Assembly (NCBI GenBank): GCA_035491935.1
Contig: DATJJW010000296.1
Coordinates: forward strand, 1-22,443
Direction of reading: 5' to 3'
Source of the DNA: DATJJW01 sp035491935
GTDB lineage: Bacteria > Pseudomonadota > Alphaproteobacteria > ATCC43930 > CGMCC-115725
Length of the DNA: 22,443 nucleotides
Under the pieces are notes generated by a model. That model worked only from the letters and a program-made list of their open reading frames with translations. It did not search any database and had not been told where the DNA came from. Of the stretch, positions 14,071 to 21,218 are shown piece by piece. The first letter of the stretch is position 1. Every line of letters begins with the position of its first letter. Both the position numbers and the translations under genes were made by a program.

Positions 14071-14088
14071 GGGGTGGCATCCCGCCCC
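14071..14088 (+). other. Small hairpin after the aldolase-family gene
   Basis: GGGGTGG (14071-14077) pairs with CCGCCCC (14082-14088) over 7 bp including one wobble, with a 4-base loop. It lies 18 bp past the operon's last stop and directly before the stronger hairpin at 14106-14132. It may add to termination or protect the mRNA end. Confidence 0.35.
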
Positions 14089-14105
14089 AATCTCGACTAG
14101 AAGAG

Positions 14106-14132
14106 CGGCGGCGCGTTCCAGACGCGCCGCCG
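14106..14132 (+). terminator. Strong GC hairpin ending the aromatic-acid operon
   Basis: CGGCGGCGCGT (14106-14116) and ACGCGCCGCCG (14122-14132) form a perfect 11-bp stem with a 5-base loop, followed by TCCGTTTA. The T-run is poor, but stem strength and location, between the operon's last stop (14053) and the tRNA (14149), favour a terminator. Confidence 0.65.
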
Positions 14133-14148
14133 TCCGTTTATGGACCAA

Positions 14149-14223
14149 GCCGGATTAGCACAGCGGTAGTGCAGCGGTTTTGTAAACCGAAGGTCGCGGG
14201 TTCGATCCCTGCATCCGGCACCA
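14149..14223 (+). tRNA. tRNA-Thr (anticodon UGU)
   Basis: The 75 bases fold as a full cloverleaf with encoded CCA. The acceptor stem is GCCGGAT/ATCCGGC, and the D arm is GCAC/GTGC around AGCGGTA. The anticodon arm is GCGGT/ACCGA with loop TTTGTAA (anticodon TGT, reading ACA), and the T arm is GCGGG/CCTGC with TTCGATC. Position 27-43 is a G-A mismatch at the base of the anticodon stem, and the D stem has GCAC instead of the common GCTC. The discriminator base is A. It stands alone between the aromatic operon terminator and the AT-rich region before the PEP-CTERM gene. Confidence 0.95.
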
Positions 14224-14305
14224 TCCCTCGCCCTCTCAGGGCTATGGATCGCCTCCATCTCCCGTCGGGAAATGTCGGAAAGTTTTACACATTTCCACTG
14301 CCGAT

Positions 14306-14335
14306 ATGACCCAAAGGCAATCAATTAGTTATAAT
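14306..14335 (+). promoter_or_regulatory. Putative promoter of the PEP-CTERM gene
   Basis: A perfect TATAAT at 14330-14335 is preceded by ATGACC (14306-14311, four of six matches to TTGACA) at an 18-bp spacing. It lies 80 bp before the PEP-CTERM start in an AT-rich stretch. The -35 is weak, so the call rests mainly on the -10 box. Confidence 0.4.
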
Positions 14336-14414
14336 ATAATGACATTCTTATTTGGCCCGAGATTTGCTTAATACAGGGTGGGCAATACGGCGCTTTTTAA
14401 GAAAGAATCTTATC

Positions 14415-15041
14415 ATGCATCGATCCAAGCCTCTTGCGCTGGTGGCGGCAGCCGCCGGTCTTTGCGTAGCGACAGTTCCCGCTCATGCCGGTTTGATCGT
14501 GGACGGGCTAACCTACTCGCTGACCGAAACGGCGCTCACGGCGACAACCGCCCAATTCGACCTCTCCATCACAGGCATCAACGCCACATCCGATACCGAG
14601 AAGGGCCGCTACGGCGTGGACGCCCTTGCGTTCAACCTGCCGTCAAATTTGCTGAGCGTGACGGCACCGTCGGGGTTCACCTACGAAACGGGCGGCCTCA
14701 ATGCGAACGGATGCAATGGCAGCGGCAACTTCTTTTGTCTTAAGGCAAATACGACTCCGGCCAGCTCCGTGCTGGCAGCCAACTCATCGCTGAATTTCGT
14801 CTTTGACCTCACGCTGTCAAGCGGGTCCTGGGCCAGCTATAACTGGAGCCCGGACTTCAAGATCGATTGGGACGGGACGAAGAACAATTACAACCTCGTC
14901 TCCCAGACTCTGACGCCCAGCGTTCTCACCCAGACGCCGATCACCGTTCCCGAGCCATCGTCGCTCGCGGTCGTCGGGGGTGGCTTGATTGGCCTTGGCT
15001 ATCTCCTTCGTCGGCAGCGGAAGCTGTTGCAACGCGTTTAA
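14415..15041 (+). CDS. PEP-CTERM sorting-domain protein
   Basis: The 208-residue product begins with a signal peptide (MHRSKPLALVAAAAG, cleavage after AHA near residue 25). It ends with the PEP-CTERM signal: the motif VPEPSS, a hydrophobic helix (LAVVGGGLIGLGYLL) and a basic tail RRQRKLLQRV. Such proteins are exported, cut by an exosortase and anchored or released at the surface, usually together with exopolysaccharide. The middle is rich in Thr, Ser and Asn with a strand-like pattern and one cysteine pair (NGCNGSGNFFCLK), but no known domain. The ATG at 14415 is chosen because the signal peptide starts there; the longer frame adds 21 unrelated residues. No exosortase gene is in the window. 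Confidence 0.85.
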   Translation: MHRSKPLALVAAAAGLCVATVPAHAGLIVDGLTYSLTETALTATTAQFDLSITGINATSDTEKGRYGVDALAFNLPSNLLSVTAPSGFTYETGGLNANGCNGSGNFFCLKANTTPASSVLAANSSLNFVFDLTLSSGSWASYNWSPDFKIDWDGTKNNYNLVSQTLTPSVLTQTPITVPEPSSLAVVGGGLIGLGYLLRRQRKLLQRV

Positions 15042-15234
15042 TTCCAGAAGCCAGGCATCGAATCCTGTCGGCGACAATCCGGCAGAGGAATTGGGTGTGG
15101 TGCTGCTGCCGGCGACCGCGCACGACGCGGCGCCGGATGCGGTCGTCACGACCTGGGAGCGGTCGGCACCGATCAAATCTGCGACTTGGTCGGCAGAGGT
15201 GCCCCCTTGACGCCGCGAGATCGGCAAGAGGAAG

Positions 15235-15741
15235 TCATATCTCGGTCTTATGCAGTTTCTTCAGCTGCTTCAGGGAATTAGCCAGCAGGTATTCCTGCTC
15301 CATCAGCTCGGACAGGTGCTTTTCCGTCAAGGTCTCCAGCGCGGTCATCCCCGTATCCGTCAGCTGGACGAGGACGCTTCTGGCGTCATCCGGCGCCGCT
15401 GCGCGTGTAACCAGCCCGACCTGGCTCATTCGGTCGACCATCTCCACCACGGTATGGTGCTTGAGCAGCAACTGGTCCGCGAGATCCTTTACGGCGATGC
15501 CATCCAAAGAATGGGTATGGATGATCAGCAAGGCTTGATATTGCTGCGGCGTGACGCCGGCGTCGCGCGTCGCCAGTTCGCAGAAGACCAGAAACCTCCG
15601 TATTGCGTAACGGAAGCCAACCAGCTCCCCCAACAGCTTCGGGTCCATCATCGTGTTATTTCCGGCCCCCGATAGGTGACTAGGTTTTTCAGAACCATCA
15701 TCAGGAAACTGTCGGCCAATTCTATCTTTATGCTTGGCCAT
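15235..15741 (-). CDS. MarR-family regulator, left of the porin gene
   Basis: The 168-residue product has a MarR core: VTPQQYQALLIIHTH, the helix-turn-helix VKDLADQLLLKHHTVVEMV, and a wing with AAAPDDARSVLVQLT that keeps the D-x-R. An N-terminal extension of about 30 residues precedes the core; MMDPKLLGEL at residue 31 is an alternative start. GGGAG five bases before the ATG at 15741 supports the long form. It is clearly paralogous to the regulator at 18091-18528: both share RRFL, TPQQYQALL, the central helices and LKQL near the C-terminus. It is divergent from the porin across a 714-bp AT-rich region, so it probably controls itself, the porin, or both in response to a small ligand. Confidence 0.88.
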   Translation of the reverse strand: MAKHKDRIGRQFPDDGSEKPSHLSGAGNNTMMDPKLLGELVGFRYAIRRFLVFCELATRDAGVTPQQYQALLIIHTHSLDGIAVKDLADQLLLKHHTVVEMVDRMSQVGLVTRAAAPDDARSVLVQLTDTGMTALETLTEKHLSELMEQEYLLANSLKQLKKLHKTEI

Positions 15742-15831
15742 TTACGCTCCCTACCCGAGCGGATCCGACGTGCAAATCGCTACACGAAAAATTATATCCT
15801 GTCACGATGTAATTTAGTTTCGTAATACGAC

Positions 15832-15863
15832 GATATTTTTTCTTATAATTATAAGATATTTTT
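15832..15863. promoter_or_regulatory. 16-bp perfect palindrome with flanking direct repeats
   Basis: TCTTATAATTATAAGA (15841-15856) is a perfect palindrome. It is bracketed by two copies of GATATTTTT, at 15832-15840 and 15855-15863. It lies about 100 bp upstream of the MarR start at 15741, so an operator or bent-DNA site is likely. Confidence 0.45.
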
Positions 15864-15982
15864 ACTGAAAACCCAACATAGACCGGCCGCGGTCATGGTT
15901 ATATCGCCCGGCGAGATCGAAAACCGTTCTCGATTAGAATAAAATCAATACACTATATGTATATATTTAGATTATTCTGACG

Positions 15983-16012
15983 AATATTAAATGTTCGACT
16001 TCATTTAATATT
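15983..16012. repeat. 30-bp perfect inverted repeat
   Basis: AATATTAAATG (15983-15993) and CATTTAATATT (16002-16012) are perfect 11-bp complements around an 8-base spacer. No T-run follows in either direction, so a regulator site or cruciform is more likely than a terminator. Confidence 0.55.
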
Positions 16013-16175
16013 GCAAATACACGACACCCATTTGATCAAATCAGATCCCTCGCCGTGAATGGTATGACGTAACCGTCGATACCCCATTCGGCACGTCCGC
16101 CATCGTGAAATGAACCACCGAAATGGCGAATGCTGGGAACCGAGCATCCAAGCATACAGCTTTCGTTCTCCTATT

Positions 16176-16194
16176 TATATCGTTCAATGATATT
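16176..16194. promoter_or_regulatory. Operator-like dyad, copy 1 (TATATCGT-N3-ATGATAT)
   Basis: TATATC (16176-16181) and GATATT (16189-16194) are separated by 7 bases, giving a dyad with five perfect pairs and one broken end pair. The same 18-base pattern recurs at 16308-16326, and both copies continue into a T-rich stretch. The size and symmetry suit a MarR-type dimer. Confidence 0.5.
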
Positions 16195-16206
16195 TTTGTC
16201 ACATTT

Positions 16207-16230
16207 TTGTTCCTGGTATGTCCAGAACAA
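16207..16230. other. Stem-loop with one bulge upstream of the porin
   Basis: TTGTTCCTGG (16207-16216) pairs with CCAGAACAA (16222-16230) over nine pairs with one bulged C and a 5-base loop. A-runs follow it on the plus strand rather than T-runs, so it is not an intrinsic terminator for that strand. Confidence 0.35.
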
Positions 16231-16307
16231 TAAAAATAAAAATCGCATAAATTCAATAAGTTATATGTAATCTATTGGAAATTCTCGATACGGGATCATC
16301 GTCAATT

Positions 16308-16326
16308 TATATCGTGGCATGATATA
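16308..16326. promoter_or_regulatory. Operator-like dyad, copy 2 (TATATCGT-N3-ATGATAT)
   Basis: TATATC (16308-16313) and GATATA (16321-16326) form a perfect 6-bp dyad with a 7-base spacer. It is the second copy of the motif at 16176-16194, offset by 132 bp, and lies 130 bp before the porin start. A degenerate third copy may lie at 15900-15917 (TATATCG-N6-GAGAT). Confidence 0.5.
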
Positions 16327-16455
16327 TATTTTTCCGGTATCCACGAACGAGCCACCACAGCCAGACGGCACGGGTGGCGATGTTCTGAAACCCCTACCCC
16401 CGCAACTGCTCGATTTCTTGCGGTCCGGGAGTAGACAAAAATCTTGGGGGGAATA

Positions 16456-17961
16456 GTGCTCAAGCAGTTTCTAATCGGATCGGCCAGTGCCGCCGCGATC
16501 CTCGCGGTCATGCCGGGCCATGCCGAGGCCGCCAGCGTCGATTCGAAGATCTCGGCGCTGCAGGCGCAGATCAAGGCGCAGCAGCAGCAGTTGCAGCAGC
16601 AGCAGCAGTTGCTGACCAGTCTCATGACCAGCGAAAACCAGACCAAGGCCACCGTTGCCCAGGTTCAGGCCGTCAAGACCGCGAAGCCTTCGGCCGTGGC
16701 CGTGATGTCGCGTTCGCACAAGCCGGGCTGGCGTTCGGCCGACGGCCGCAACGAGATCGATCTGGGCGCCTTGCTGCAGGTTGATTCGAGTATCGCCAGC
16801 TATCGTCCCGGCAATTCGGCGGCAACCTTCCGCAAGCTGCAGAGCGGCATCAACGCCCGCCGTGCCCAGCTCAAGGTCAGCGGCACTTTCGACGAAGATT
16901 TCCACTTTGGCTTGCAGTACGACTTCGGCGGCTCGAACGAGGCGCTGACCGCCGGCGTCAAGGCGGGCTTCAAGCAAGCGGTGCTGACCTATACCGGCTT
17001 CAAGCCGTTCGGCACGCATCTCAGCCTGGAATTCGGCTATGAATCGCCGCCGATGTTCCTGGATTCGGCCATTCCGGCCGCCGCGAACCTGTTCATCGAG
17101 CATCCGAACGTCGAGAAGATCGCCGGCGGCATCGGCGCGGGCCCCGGCCGCGGCACGTTGGGCTTCCGCGACTACACCAACCGCTGGTTCACCTGGTTCG
17201 CCTTCACCGGTCCCAAGTCCGGCGATACGCATGACCAGTCCGAGGGCTCCGCGCTGATCGTGGCCACCGGCCGCGCCACATACAACGTCATCAACAACAA
17301 GTCGACCAAATGGCAGGTCGGCGGAGACTTCCAGCGCATCATCCAGCCGACCGGCAGCCCAGCCACCATCACGCTGTCCGATGAGGCCGAGGATCGCGTC
17401 GATACCTCCACCTTCATCACCTCCGAAGCGATCGGCACGACAGCCAACCCGCTCAAGGGCGGCGGTACCCTCAGCGCCGAGACGGCTGCCGAATTCGGCC
17501 CGGTCTTCCTCGGCGGCGAGTACTTCCACTACGACTTCCAGCGCCGCGGCCTGTCGGACGTGAATTTCTGGGGCGCCTATGGCGAAGTGCTGTACTCGCT
17601 CACCGGCGAGCAGCATCCCTACCTGGCGGCCAATGGCGGCTGGGGCAACCTCAGCCCGGCGCATCCCTTCTCGCTCAAGACCGGCGGCATGGGCGCGTGG
17701 GAACTCGGCGCTCGCTACAGCTACTTCGACATGAACAGCCAGATGGGCACGTCTTCCCAGATCAATGGCGGCCGGACCCACGAGCTGCAATTCGGGGTCA
17801 ACTGGTACGTCAACGACAATGTGAAGTTCCAGCTCGACTGGATCCACGGCTTCCAGGGCGGCATCATCGGCACTCACGCAGTCAAACTGCAGAGCGGCAG
17901 CGCTCTGGCCGGCAACGGCCGTTGGGACGAGATCGGCATCCGGTCGCAGTGGAGCTTCTAA
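16456..17961 (+). CDS. Outer-membrane porin, OprO/OprP (phosphate-selective porin) family-like
   Basis: I use the GTG at 16456 because GGGGGGAA lies just upstream and a signal peptide follows directly (LKQFLIGSASAAAILAVM, cleavage near HAEA at residue 24). A Gln-rich coiled coil spans about residues 28-60, as in trimeric OprO/P-type and related porins that tether at the periplasmic face. The rest (about 85-501) alternates short amphipathic strands and ends in the terminal phenylalanine (RSQWSF) recognised by the Bam assembly machinery. The family name reflects its best-known member; many such porins take up other anions or aromatic compounds. Both flanking genes are MarR paralogs on the other strand, which suggests ligand-dependent expression. 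A terminator follows at 17981-18009. Confidence 0.8.
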   Translation: MLKQFLIGSASAAAILAVMPGHAEAASVDSKISALQAQIKAQQQQLQQQQQLLTSLMTSENQTKATVAQVQAVKTAKPSAVAVMSRSHKPGWRSADGRNEIDLGALLQVDSSIASYRPGNSAATFRKLQSGINARRAQLKVSGTFDEDFHFGLQYDFGGSNEALTAGVKAGFKQAVLTYTGFKPFGTHLSLEFGYESPPMFLDSAIPAAANLFIEHPNVEKIAGGIGAGPGRGTLGFRDYTNRWFTWFAFTGPKSGDTHDQSEGSALIVATGRATYNVINNKSTKWQVGGDFQRIIQPTGSPATITLSDEAEDRVDTSTFITSEAIGTTANPLKGGGTLSAETAAEFGPVFLGGEYFHYDFQRRGLSDVNFWGAYGEVLYSLTGEQHPYLAANGGWGNLSPAHPFSLKTGGMGAWELGARYSYFDMNSQMGTSSQINGGRTHELQFGVNWYVNDNVKFQLDWIHGFQGGIIGTHAVKLQSGSALAGNGRWDEIGIRSQWSF

Positions 17962-17980
17962 TCGAGGCTTAGGCTACAGG

Positions 17981-18009
17981 CCCCCGTACGATTCGGACCC
18001 GTGCGGGGG
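17981..18009 (+). terminator. Intrinsic terminator of the porin gene
   Basis: CCCCCGTACG (17981-17990) pairs with CGTGCGGGGG (18000-18009) over 10 bp with one wobble and a 9-base loop, followed by TTTGG. It starts 20 bp after the porin stop codon. It lies in the gap to the convergent MarR gene ending at 18091. Confidence 0.75.
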
Positions 18010-18090
18010 TTTGGCTGCCCCACTGCTTGAGCCTTTCTTCTCCTCGGCTTTTCGATGTGGGGCGGCAAGGGTCCGGCTGGTTCTGAGACG

Positions 18091-18528
18091 TCAGCCCAGC
18101 CGGACCTTCCCTTTCCGGAAGCGTTCCAGTTGCTTCAACCGATACAGCGTTTCGGCCAGCAGCTGGCCATTGTCGAGCAAGGTCTGGAAGTGGTCACCGG
18201 TGATCTGATCAAGCAGTTCTTCGCCCTTCGACGTCAGCAGCACCACGACGCTGCGCCCATCCTTCGGCGAGGGGCACCGATCGACCAAGCCGGCTTGGAC
18301 CAGACGAACAACGAGTTGAACCATGGCGTTGTGCTGCAGCCCCATCTCCCGGGCGAGGTCCCGGATGATCAGCCCCTCGGGCGTATGAACCTTGAGCGCC
18401 AACAATGCCTGATATTGCTGCGGCGTGATCTCGGCAGCGCCGGTGGCAGCATCGCTGATGGCAAGGAAACGACGTAAAGCCGAACGAATATCCGCCAATC
18501 CATCATACACCCTGGAGTCAATCATCAT
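18091..18528 (-). CDS. MarR-family regulator, right of the porin gene
   Basis: The 145-residue product is a compact MarR protein: ITPQQYQALLALKVH, the helix-turn-helix IRDLAREMGLQHNAMVQLV, and a wing SPKDGRSVVVLLT with the conserved D-x-R. It is the paralog of the regulator at 15235-15741 but lacks that protein's N-terminal extension. ATG codons at 18528 and 18525 are both possible starts, and neither has a strong ribosome binding site. It is convergent with the porin and has its own promoter-like region upstream (18551-18604). The pair probably arose by duplication, with one or both copies controlling the porin. Confidence 0.88.
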   Translation of the reverse strand: MMIDSRVYDGLADIRSALRRFLAISDAATGAAEITPQQYQALLALKVHTPEGLIIRDLAREMGLQHNAMVQLVVRLVQAGLVDRCPSPKDGRSVVVLLTSKGEELLDQITGDHFQTLLDNGQLLAETLYRLKQLERFRKGKVRLG

Positions 18529-18550
18529 GGGACACTATCCACACAAATAA

Positions 18551-18604
18551 ATTTCTCGCCAACGCGATGAGAAATAAATACAAGAACATATCTCATATTG
18601 TCAA
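18551..18604 (-). promoter_or_regulatory. Promoter with overlapping dyad upstream of the right MarR gene
   Basis: On the minus strand a perfect TTGACA (18604-18599) is followed after 18 bp by TATTTA (18580-18575). Directly downstream, ATTTCTC (18551-18557) and GAGAAAT (18569-18575) form a perfect 7-bp inverted repeat with an 11-base spacer that touches the -10 box, where a repressor would block transcription. Autoregulation is a reasonable inference. Confidence 0.5.
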
Positions 18605-18618
18605 ATATTTTATAGGTA

Positions 18619-18640
18619 GAAAACTACTACAATAGTTTTC
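18619..18640 (-). terminator. AT-rich inverted repeat after the dioxygenase gene
   Basis: GAAAACTA (18619-18626) and TAGTTTTC (18633-18640) are perfect 8-bp complements around a 6-base loop. On the minus strand the repeat starts 11 bp after the dioxygenase stop at 18652. The stem is weak and no long T-run follows, so it could instead be an upstream site for the right MarR gene. Confidence 0.35.
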
Positions 18641-18651
18641 GATACTTAATA

Positions 18652-19656
18652 TTATTTATTATTTATTCTGAAAAATAAAATTGATGCTTTCTCTATCCGC
18701 CCACAACCGACATGGAGTCGATTGACGTCTCGGTCGATCACCAAGCCAACCGGCACCGATTTCAGCACGGGAGGTCTGGGCGCATGGGGCGACGGGTGGA
18801 CATTGTATTCCGCCGTCACCATCAACCGCGCGCCAAAGCGCGGCAGCGCGCCTTTATGGAAGCCGAAATTGTCGATCAGGATCCGCGTGCCGGCATGACC
18901 GGTCATGGCCGCGATGTTCTCCGGCCCGAACAGCGCATGGATGGTCCGATCGCCCTGCGACTTGCCCGTACCGAGAAAAGGACTGGCATGGCTGCCACGG
19001 GCATAGACCGGCGGATCGGCGTCGGCGCCGACATTGCTGAGATAGATGAACAGCTTCAGGCCGCGCAGCGCGTCGAAGTCGCGGTGAAAGCGCCGCCCTT
19101 CGCCGGTCGCGTCCCGACCGCCATAGCTCCAGGATACGGTGACGTGGTCGAGCAGCGGCTTGCAACCGAGATAGAGCTCGGCGACCGACAGCAAGTCCGG
19201 CGCGTTGAGCAAGCCGAGCAACCCCGGCGCCGCCAGGATCTCGGCAGCGCTGAAATGGCCGGCTTCGGTTTCGGGCGCCGGATCATCATGGGCGAAGCGG
19301 GCAAGATGCGGGTTGGCAGGATCACGGCATTCAATCAGCTCGAAATAGCGGCGCAGTGCCATCACCGTCTCGCCATCGATCGGCGGCAGCGCCAGGGTCA
19401 TGCCGGTCTGCGTCAGTTCCGCGTCGATGAGGCGCAACCCCACCGACGGCACGAAATCCCTGGTCTTGGGCCTGAACCGGGCGATCCAGCCGGCCAGGCG
19501 GTTGCGCCGCTGCGGCGTCGAGACAAGCGGCAGCAGGTCGTAGAGCGCCAGGCGCCAATCGCGCCGCGCACGGGTGAAGAAATGGGCGATCGATGGGATT
19601 CGTGCCCGTAAGCGTTCGCGTAGTCCGGGAGAACGGGACAATTCGACGGCCGTCAT
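18652..19656 (-). CDS. PhyH-like Fe(II)/2-oxoglutarate-dependent dioxygenase
   Basis: The 334-residue product carries the iron-binding triad of phytanoyl-CoA dioxygenase-type oxygenases: H191 and D193 in FHRDFD and the distal H267 in NFGFHKGALP. An arginine at 273 or 277 is suited to hold 2-oxoglutarate. LKLFIYLSNV and PPVYARGSHASPF are the usual core strands. The enzyme should couple 2-oxoglutarate decarboxylation to hydroxylation of an unidentified substrate. The first 90 residues are basic and helical, outside the core domain. The ATG at 19656 is preferred to a GTG at 19662. It is divergent from the TPR and sulfotransferase genes, which suggests a shared tailoring role. Its last codons and 3' flank are abruptly AT-rich. 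Confidence 0.75.
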   Translation of the reverse strand: MTAVELSRSPGLRERLRARIPSIAHFFTRARRDWRLALYDLLPLVSTPQRRNRLAGWIARFRPKTRDFVPSVGLRLIDAELTQTGMTLALPPIDGETVMALRRYFELIECRDPANPHLARFAHDDPAPETEAGHFSAAEILAAPGLLGLLNAPDLLSVAELYLGCKPLLDHVTVSWSYGGRDATGEGRRFHRDFDALRGLKLFIYLSNVGADADPPVYARGSHASPFLGTGKSQGDRTIHALFGPENIAAMTGHAGTRILIDNFGFHKGALPRFGARLMVTAEYNVHPSPHAPRPPVLKSVPVGLVIDRDVNRLHVGCGRIEKASILFFRINNK

Positions 19657-19760
19657 AGGCACGACTTGGATTGGGGCACCCTATGCGCATGAACAACCTC
19701 CGGGTGGCGAAGGTTCCAAGACTTGCGCCGGTCGGTTTTCCCGACCATGCTCTGCCAGCC

Positions 19761-21182
19761 ATGACGACCGACGACACATCCTCACCCTCGAAAGCCGAGC
19801 TCGCAGCCAATCTTGCTGCCGGCTTCGCTAAGCTGGAGATGCGCGACGCGGCCGCCGCCGAACCCCTTTTCCGCCATGTGCTCGACCGCGACCGGATGGA
19901 GCCGCGCGCCTGGCTCGGCCTTGGCAACAGCTGGGTGCTGCTCGACCGCCCCGCCCATGCGATAGAGGCATTCCGCCAAGCGCTGGCGCTCGCGCCGGGC
20001 TATGCCGAGGCGCGTGCCAATCTCGGCATGGCGCTCAGCCTCACCGACCATATCGAGGAAGCGGTATCGCTGCTCTCCGCCCTGACGGAGGACCGGCCGG
20101 AATCTTTCGAGGCCGCCGTCAACCATGCGGTGGCAGCCAAGCGGCTGGGGCTGTGGCGGGAGGCGCTGGCCAGCTTCGAGCGCGCCTATGCGCTTCGGCC
20201 ACAGGAGCAGCGCCTGGTCTATGAGATGGCGCTCCTGCGCCTCGGCCTTGGGCAGTACGCGCAGGGCTGGCGCGACTACGAGATGCGTTGGATCGGCAAT
20301 GGCGTGTCGGTGCCGCTGATCCCCGGCATCCCGGAATGGCAGGGCGAGAGCTTGACCGGCCGGACCATCCTGGTGCTGCCGGAACAGGGCTTGGGCGACA
20401 TGATCCAGTTCATGCGCTACGCCAAGCTGTTGAAGACAGGTGGTGCCAGGGTGCTGCTCGCCTGCGTGCCGTCGCTGGTCCGTCTGCTGTCCCGCGCCGA
20501 TTTCCTCGACCATGTCACATCGGACGGCGCCACGCTGCCGCCCTTCGACTGCCAGACCATGCTGATGAGCCTGCCGCTGCGTTTCGGCACCAATGCCGGC
20601 AGCATCCCGGCCGACATCCCCTACCTCTCGGCCGATCCCGAGATCGCCGCTGTTTGGGGCGAGAAACTTGACCAGAAACTTGGCGACCGGCCTGGGCTCA
20701 AGGTCGGGCTGGTCTGGGCCGGCGGCGTCCATGGTGATGATGCAACCGCCTCGGCCGTCGACAAGCGCCGCAGCCTGTCATTGGCGAGATTGGCCCCGCT
20801 CTTCGATATCCCCGGCATCCGCTTCGTCAGCCTGCAATTCGGCCCCGCCCAGGCCGAGATCGCGGAGCACGAGGGTTTCGGCATCGAGGACCATATGGAC
20901 GATGTGGCCGATTTCGCCGACACGGCCGGGCTCGTCGCCCACCTCGACCTCGTCATCACCGTCGACACCTCGGTCGCGCATCTCGCCGGCGCCATGGGCA
21001 AGCCGGTCTGGGTCATGTCGCGGGTCGATGGCTGCTGGCGCTGGCTGAACGAGGGCGACGGCAGCCCCTGGTACCCGACCATGCGCCTGTTCCGCCAGAC
21101 CGACCGTCATGATTGGGACCAGGTGGTCGAAGCCGTGCGCGCGGCCCTCGCCCGCAAGGCCCGGCAGCCGAAACGCCTCTAA
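19761..21182 (+). CDS. TPR-repeat protein with GT9/heptosyltransferase-like C-terminal domain
   Basis: The 473-residue product starts with tetratricopeptide repeats (about residues 15-175): PLFRHVLDRDRMEPRAWLGL and AIEAFRQALALAPGYAEARA are clear units. The rest (about 195-465) is a Rossmann-like glycosyltransferase domain: RTILVLPEQGLGDMIQFMRY opens it, GLVWAG and LARLAPLF follow, and DLVITVDTSVAHLAGAMGKP is the donor-site signature seen in ADP-heptose-type and TPR-linked transferases. It may transfer a sugar to protein or glycan, or may have lost activity and act as a scaffold. The ATG at 19761 is chosen because the repeats begin shortly after it; an ATG at 19683 would add 26 residues and nearly touch the divergent gene. 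The sulfotransferase follows 36 bp downstream. Confidence 0.75.
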   Translation: MTTDDTSSPSKAELAANLAAGFAKLEMRDAAAAEPLFRHVLDRDRMEPRAWLGLGNSWVLLDRPAHAIEAFRQALALAPGYAEARANLGMALSLTDHIEEAVSLLSALTEDRPESFEAAVNHAVAAKRLGLWREALASFERAYALRPQEQRLVYEMALLRLGLGQYAQGWRDYEMRWIGNGVSVPLIPGIPEWQGESLTGRTILVLPEQGLGDMIQFMRYAKLLKTGGARVLLACVPSLVRLLSRADFLDHVTSDGATLPPFDCQTMLMSLPLRFGTNAGSIPADIPYLSADPEIAAVWGEKLDQKLGDRPGLKVGLVWAGGVHGDDATASAVDKRRSLSLARLAPLFDIPGIRFVSLQFGPAQAEIAEHEGFGIEDHMDDVADFADTAGLVAHLDLVITVDTSVAHLAGAMGKPVWVMSRVDGCWRWLNEGDGSPWYPTMRLFRQTDRHDWDQVVEAVRAALARKARQPKRL

Positions 21183-21218
21183 CCGCCAAACGCCTGTGAA
21201 AACAGCGCCTTCACCGCT

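Larger units (their letters stand above)
15742..16455. other. 714-bp AT-rich regulatory region between MarR and the porin
   Basis: No convincing gene lies here; a 71-codon minus-strand frame (16041-16256) has no family match. The stretch is far more AT-rich than both neighbours and holds several inverted repeats, listed separately. On the MarR side a perfect minus-strand TATAAT lies at 15796-15791, about 50 bp before the MarR start, though no good -35 accompanies it. The odd dyad CGTA-A-TACG lies at 15821-15829. The porin promoter itself could not be placed with confidence. Confidence 0.6.

Noticed and set aside
14989..15210. 73-codon plus-strand frame overlapping the PEP-CTERM 3' end, and the opposing minus frame 14817-15227
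   Set aside because: Neither has a family match or a convincing start, and both depend on sequence coding for the PEP-CTERM protein. I could not identify a gene fragment in 15042-15234.
16041..16256. 71-codon minus-strand frame in the MarR/porin gap
   Set aside because: It has no ribosome binding site and no recognisable domain, and it overlaps the repeated dyad region.
16561..16611. CAG-rich tract near the porin N-terminus as a simple-sequence repeat for phase variation
   Set aside because: The units are in-frame glutamine codons mixed with other codons, as expected for a Gln-rich coiled coil. Length changes by whole codons would not switch the gene off.
16471..17877. 468-codon open frame on the minus strand
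   Set aside because: It mirrors the porin, which has a signal peptide and a terminal phenylalanine. The antisense product has no such features.
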